Shown here in pieces: positions 59,653 through 64,000 of a DNA stretch of 64,000 nt (position 1 is the stretch's first letter; every line of letters starts with the position of its first letter). The stretch spans positions 599,566 to 663,565 of the forward strand of contig NZ_JAKLTR010000001.1 in assembly GCF_022012415.1 (NCBI RefSeq), read 5' to 3'. The stretch is from Terrimonas ginsenosidimutans. GTDB taxonomy: Bacteria > Bacteroidota > Bacteroidia > Chitinophagales > Chitinophagaceae. The notes under the pieces were generated by a model. It was not told the DNA's origin. It did no database searches and was given only the letters and a program-made list of their open reading frames with translations. The position numbers and the translations under genes are program-made.

Positions 59653-62600
59653 TTGAAAAAAGCATTTTCAATAAGGCAGTTGCTTTTCGCGATCGTATTG
59701 GTCACAATGGCTGGTACGGCCTGCGCACAATTGCCGGACTATCATCTTCAATTATTTGACTACACTTCCGGTATTCAACCCGGTACCATCTCTTCCGTTT
59801 CGCGCGATAAAAAAGGATGTCTTTGGGTCTTATACCGACGGCAGGTACAGCGGTTTGACGGAAAACGTACGGTTACATTCAAGCAGGGACAATTGCTGGA
59901 TAACCTGCTGTGTGACGAAGCGGGGCATATCTGGGTAACCGGGTCTAATAAGATCTATCTTTTTTCGGAAGAGAACGGCGACTTCAGGCAGGTGTATCTC
60001 TCTTCTCCCGACTCATCGATCATTTCGGGCCCCGTCTTTCAATTGAACGATAAAACCATCGTACTCTTAACGAGTAAAGGCATTTTCAAATATGATGCAG
60101 CAGCGGGCTTGTTCAAACCATGGGTGAATAAACTTCCGATGCCCGCGATCTTTGCCCTGCCTCTTTCTGTATTGCACGATGACCTGCTGTTTTACCAGAG
60201 TGGGCATCATATTGTACGCTATGATATTCATTCAACAGAGATCGACAGTATTCCTTCGCTGGACTTTAACCGTCTTTACCCGGTAAGCAGAGACAGTATT
60301 GCCGTCAGCAGCTGGGACAATAAAACTTACTGGGTCAATTTTAAGGAGAAAACAGAGCATGTGATCGAATTACCTGCCGCGTTAAAAAAACCGGGCTTCG
60401 CGTTCTTCTCTGTAAGAAGCATGGTCGAGTTTATACCTAACCGCTTTCTGATCGCATCAAGGGAAGGCATCTACGAGTACAACAACAAAACCAAAGAGTT
60501 CTGCCACCCGCACTTTTTCCTTAATGGCCGGAAGGTTGGAACCAGCGATTACGTTAACCATCTTTATCTTGACAATGACGGCTATGCATGGATGGCAACG
60601 ATCGATGGTGTTGCCCGTTTTGCCATCAAAAATTCTCCTATTGGTCTTGCGCGCATCCGGCAGCTAAACGATGAGCTTCCTGCAGGTATCGATAATATCC
60701 GCAAAATTGAAGAGGATGAAAAAGGCAATCTTTGGCTCGCTACCGGCAACGGATTTGTGTCATGGAAGGCAAACAGGCGTGACCTGGAATTCTTCCTCCC
60801 GTCCCAGGATAGAAATGATAAACTAAATCATCCTTCGGTAAGAGGACTGATGTATGATGGAAAGAATATCATTCTCGGCCCTACTGACAAGGGCATGTGG
60901 ATCTATGATCCCGCTACGCGGAAATACCGCAGGCCCGTGTATGCATCAGACAGTGTAAAGACCTTAAGCGAAACTGACTTTATCGATGATATTGCAAAAT
61001 TGAACAATGGCGATGGTATCGTGATGGGGAGAAGGGGAATATATGTCATCAGTGCAAAAACCTATCAGCTGGTCCAATTGCCTCTGGCAATGATCACTTT
61101 TGAAAATCCCAACTTTGCGCATCAGGGCAAAGATGGGATCATCTGGATCACTACTAACCGTGGATTGCATTGTCTCGATTCAAATTATCGCTATCTCCAA
61201 AAATCGCTATTCCCTGACGCATCTGCACAGATCATTACCAGCTCATTTATGACGTCAAATGACCGGTTGTTGTTTTCCTGTGAACAGGGATTATATACAG
61301 CGAGATATCATCAGGGTAAAATTGTGATCGAAAAGGAAACGAATGTATTTGATCATGTCAATCTTTATACGATCTACCAGGATGATCATGAGGTGATCTG
61401 GGCCAGCTCGCAAAACGGGATCTATCGATATGACCCGGCAACGTTCAAACTTAATCTGTTTGACTACTCAGATAACGTACAGGGCTATGGTTTTAATGGA
61501 AACAGTTGGTTCCGTGACCGGCAGGGTGTGTTGTATTTCGGCGGAGTGAACGGCATCAATTACTGGAACCCGGATACGTTCACACCCCCAGCAGAATCTT
61601 TCCAGGTATACATTAACCAGGCATCGATCGGGAATAAGGATTCGCTGATCTACTCCTTCGCTAATGAAGTTTCGATCCCTTATACTGATCGGTCGATGGA
61701 AGTCGAATTTGCCGTAGCATATTTCAACAATGCGGAGAAAGTCACTTATCGGTATCAACTGGAAGGATTTGATAAGGACTGGAAATATCTTGGCAATAAC
61801 AATGTCGTCAGGTTCACATCATTGCCGCCGGGGAATTACAGGCTGAAGGTTCAGGCAAGTCTCAACCGGGTGGATTGGGTGGACGCAAAGAACTCGTTCC
61901 TCTTTGAAATAAAATCGCCGTACTGGATGGCGTGGTGGTTTATCAGCGTACTTGTCATCGCCGCGGCAAGCATTATCTGGATGGTTGTGCGGAACAGGAA
62001 TAAGAAGATCCAGGAAAAGCAGGAGGAGCTGGAGGCAGAACAGGCCATCAATTATTTTGCAGCGAGCATTTATGAAACTAACTCCGTTAAAGCGATTCTT
62101 TGGGATGTGGCGAAGAACTGCATCGGTCGTCTTCATTTTGAAGATTGTGTGATCTATCTGCTGGATCACGAACGGAAGGTCCTTATCCAGCGGGCAGCGC
62201 ATGGCCCCAAAAGCCCTGCTTCTTTTGAAATAAAAGAACCCATGGAGATCCCGCTGGGTAAAGGTATTACCGGTTCTGTTGCGGCAAGCGGCAAAGCCGA
62301 GCTCATCCCAGATACGACAAAAGACCCGCGTTATATTGTAGATGACGAACGCCGGTTTTCCGAGATCACCGTCCCGATCATCTCGAACGGTCGCGTTTTA
62401 GGCGTAATAGACTGCGAACACTCAAAAAAAGGGTTCTTTACTCAAAAGCATTTGTCGATCCTCACAACAATTGCGTCCTTGTGTGCAAATAAAATAGTTA
62501 AAGCAAAAGCAGAAGCGGAACGGGCGAAAGCAGAAGCGATATTGATGGACACGCAGAAGAAAATGGCCGATGTGGAAATGCAGGCACTAAGGGCACAAAT

Positions 62601-63207
62601 GAATCCACATTTCATTTTTAACTGTCTCAACTCGATCAACAGGTACATTGTAAAAAGCGATCAGGCAACAGCTTCGCTTTACCTTACGCGGTTTGCAAAA
62701 CTGATCCGGCTGATCCTTGACAATTCAAACAGCAAATCGGTCACGCTCTCGAATGAAATGGAAGCACTCCGCTTGTATATCGAAATGGAGAGCATCCGTT
62801 TCGATAAGAAGTTCTCTTACAAGATCACACTGGGAGAAGGGGTTCAGTCAGACAGCATTTATGTACCGCCGCTGATCATCCAGCCGTATGTAGAGAACGC
62901 CATCTGGCATGGACTGCTGCATAAGGAAACGGCAGGACATCTGACCATTCATATCAGCCGTGAAAGTAATTGCCTGCTGGAATGTTCGATCGAAGACAAT
63001 GGTGTTGGCCGTGAAAAAGCAAAGGAGTTAAGGAGTAAGTCTGCACCGACAAAAAAATCGCTGGGAATGAAGCTGACCGAAGACAGGCTGGCTCTTTTGA
63101 ATAAGCAAATACAGGCAGAGGCTTCCGTCGAAGTGCTTGATCTGATAGCAAGCGATGGTGAACCTGCCGGCACAAAAGTAATCCTTAAAATCCCTATAGA
63201 CGGGTAA
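59653..63207 (+). CDS. Two-component sensor: propeller, Y_Y_Y, GAF and LytS-type histidine kinase
   Basis: 1184 residues from a TTG start (59653), chosen because it opens a clean signal peptide (KKAFSIRQLLFAIVLVTMAGTACAQ, split: signal to residue 25). Residues 30-650 form the two-component-regulator propeller; 669-755 is a Y_Y_Y domain; a membrane helix lies at about 757-779; a coiled linker and GAF domain occupy about 790-950; the LytS-type kinase has H986 in MNPHFIFN and an ATPase domain (from 1071, VENAIWHG; EDNGVG). Unlike hybrid versions it lacks its own receiver. The LytTR response regulator starts 12 bases later and is its presumed partner. Ligand unknown. Confidence 0.93.
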   Translation: MKKAFSIRQLLFAIVLVTMAGTACAQLPDYHLQLFDYTSGIQPGTISSVSRDKKGCLWVLYRRQVQRFDGKRTVTFKQGQLLDNLLCDEAGHIWVTGSNKIYLFSEENGDFRQVYLSSPDSSIISGPVFQLNDKTIVLLTSKGIFKYDAAAGLFKPWVNKLPMPAIFALPLSVLHDDLLFYQSGHHIVRYDIHSTEIDSIPSLDFNRLYPVSRDSIAVSSWDNKTYWVNFKEKTEHVIELPAALKKPGFAFFSVRSMVEFIPNRFLIASREGIYEYNNKTKEFCHPHFFLNGRKVGTSDYVNHLYLDNDGYAWMATIDGVARFAIKNSPIGLARIRQLNDELPAGIDNIRKIEEDEKGNLWLATGNGFVSWKANRRDLEFFLPSQDRNDKLNHPSVRGLMYDGKNIILGPTDKGMWIYDPATRKYRRPVYASDSVKTLSETDFIDDIAKLNNGDGIVMGRRGIYVISAKTYQLVQLPLAMITFENPNFAHQGKDGIIWITTNRGLHCLDSNYRYLQKSLFPDASAQIITSSFMTSNDRLLFSCEQGLYTARYHQGKIVIEKETNVFDHVNLYTIYQDDHEVIWASSQNGIYRYDPATFKLNLFDYSDNVQGYGFNGNSWFRDRQGVLYFGGVNGINYWNPDTFTPPAESFQVYINQASIGNKDSLIYSFANEVSIPYTDRSMEVEFAVAYFNNAEKVTYRYQLEGFDKDWKYLGNNNVVRFTSLPPGNYRLKVQASLNRVDWVDAKNSFLFEIKSPYWMAWWFISVLVIAAASIIWMVVRNRNKKIQEKQEELEAEQAINYFAASIYETNSVKAILWDVAKNCIGRLHFEDCVIYLLDHERKVLIQRAAHGPKSPASFEIKEPMEIPLGKGITGSVAASGKAELIPDTTKDPRYIVDDERRFSEITVPIISNGRVLGVIDCEHSKKGFFTQKHLSILTTIASLCANKIVKAKAEAERAKAEAILMDTQKKMADVEMQALRAQMNPHFIFNCLNSINRYIVKSDQATASLYLTRFAKLIRLILDNSNSKSVTLSNEMEALRLYIEMESIRFDKKFSYKITLGEGVQSDSIYVPPLIIQPYVENAIWHGLLHKETAGHLTIHISRESNCLLECSIEDNGVGREKAKELRSKSAPTKKSLGMKLTEDRLALLNKQIQAEASVEVLDLIASDGEPAGTKVILKIPIDG

Positions 63208-63219
63208 AAACTGATTAGT

Positions 63220-63969
63220 ATGATAAAATGTATTTTGGTAGACGACGAAAAAAACGCTCTTGAAATGATGGAGTGGTTATTGAAAACGTATTGCCCGCAG
63301 GTGGAGATCGTTGGCATGTGCAGCTCTGCCGAAGAAGGCATCGCTGCCATTAATGCCACCAGGCCCGATGTTGTTTTTCTGGATATTGAAATGCCCAAGA
63401 TGAATGGCTTCGATATGCTGGAGCAATTTGATAAACTCTTTTTTGATGTAGTTTTTTGTACAGCCTACGATCAGTTTGCGATCAAGGCATTCAAATATGC
63501 CGCGTTGAACTATTTGCTCAAGCCTGTTGATCCGGATGATCTTAAGGCAACGATCGAGCGCATCGAAGAAAGAAAAAACGTGCCAACGCGCGAGCAATTC
63601 GACCTGTTGCTGCAGAACATTCATCAGCCGGCAAAACCGACTCCTCAACGGATCGCGCTGACCACGGGTGATGGTCTTGTATTTGTGTCAACCCAGGACA
63701 TTGTTTACTGTGAAGCAGAGAGCAATTACACTCATGTTGTGTTGTCTGGTGGGAAAAAGATCCTTGTATCGAAAGTGCTGAAAGAAATTGACGAAGCTTT
63801 AAGCGGTCCGGATTTCTATCGTGTACACAGTTCCTTTCTGATCAATATCAACAGGATCAAAAAATTCGTCCGTGGTGATGGCGGCTATATCGTAATGGAC
63901 AATGATGCAACTATAAATATTTCAAGAAACCGCCGCCAGGAATTCATGGAGCTGTTTTCAAGATTTTAA
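63220..63969 (+). CDS. LytTR-family response regulator
   Basis: 249 residues. The receiver has LVDDE at the N-terminus, D55 in VVFLDIEMPKMNG and the conserved lysine in LLKPVDPDD. The C-terminal LytTR DNA-binding domain starts at about residue 145 (IALTTGDGLVFV; DIVYCEAESNYTHV; RVHSSFLINI). It follows the LytS-like sensor by 12 bases, so they form one operon. The targets are not in the window. Confidence 0.95.
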   Translation: MIKCILVDDEKNALEMMEWLLKTYCPQVEIVGMCSSAEEGIAAINATRPDVVFLDIEMPKMNGFDMLEQFDKLFFDVVFCTAYDQFAIKAFKYAALNYLLKPVDPDDLKATIERIEERKNVPTREQFDLLLQNIHQPAKPTPQRIALTTGDGLVFVSTQDIVYCEAESNYTHVVLSGGKKILVSKVLKEIDEALSGPDFYRVHSSFLININRIKKFVRGDGGYIVMDNDATINISRNRRQEFMELFSRF

Positions 63970-64000
63970 CACCCTAAACTACAACCGTATCCATTTTTAG

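Overview
The window looks like part of a chromosome from a member of the Bacteroidota, most plausibly family Chitinophagaceae. The evidence is a SusC/SusD pair, a DUF3078 porin-like protein, a TonB-domain lipoprotein, a propeller/Y_Y_Y/LytS sensor with a LytTR regulator, lipoboxes of the SSC type, and promoters that fit TTG-N20-TAnnTTTG. Family placement is inference. No rRNA, CRISPR array, prophage or intact insertion sequence was seen.

Layout: 1-4535 carries the end of a SusC gene, SusD and a thioredoxin-like protein. 4568-10454 has small secreted proteins, a MauE-like membrane protein, a lipoprotein metallopeptidase, an alkyltransferase-like protein, a DUF5522 protein, TrmB, a TonB-domain lipoprotein and a DUF3078 protein. 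10455-12798 has no credible protein gene; it holds two dispersed repeats and, at 12413-12576 on the minus strand, a tRNA-like RNA gene with an abnormally large variable arm and its own terminator. 12799-16928 is an Lrp/AsnC regulator coupled to a flippase, a chain-length protein and an O-antigen ligase/polymerase-like protein (surface polysaccharide). 16925-23934 has an ABC permease, a GT2 glycosyltransferase, an alpha/beta hydrolase, a MarR regulator with a visible operator, an acyl-CoA dehydrogenase, an unknown membrane protein and a dihaem cytochrome c. 24076-27767 is the oxidative pentose phosphate operon gnd-zwf-pgl.

From 27940 to 42297 come an S9 peptidase, an isolated 2-oxoacid:ferredoxin oxidoreductase beta subunit, a small possible lipoprotein, a second repeat-rich gap (32086-33061), a JmjC-type cupin, a Sua5/YciO protein, RNase HII, a haem A synthase-like protein, a membrane patatin, a DUF6934-like two-gene module, a lipid kinase and a FabH-like enzyme. 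42523-50013 is a TamB/Omp85 pair for outer-membrane assembly. 50180-64000 has a Tat-exported Gfo/Idh/MocA oxidoreductase, an OmpR/HK pair, a universal stress protein with a bestrophin channel, an esterase, TypA/BipA and the LytS/LytTR pair.

The most unusual item is the tRNA-like RNA. Next are the paired dispersed repeats at 11 kb and 32.5 kb, the DUF6934-like protein with a regular cysteine ladder, and several promoter layouts that predict leaderless or nearly leaderless mRNAs.
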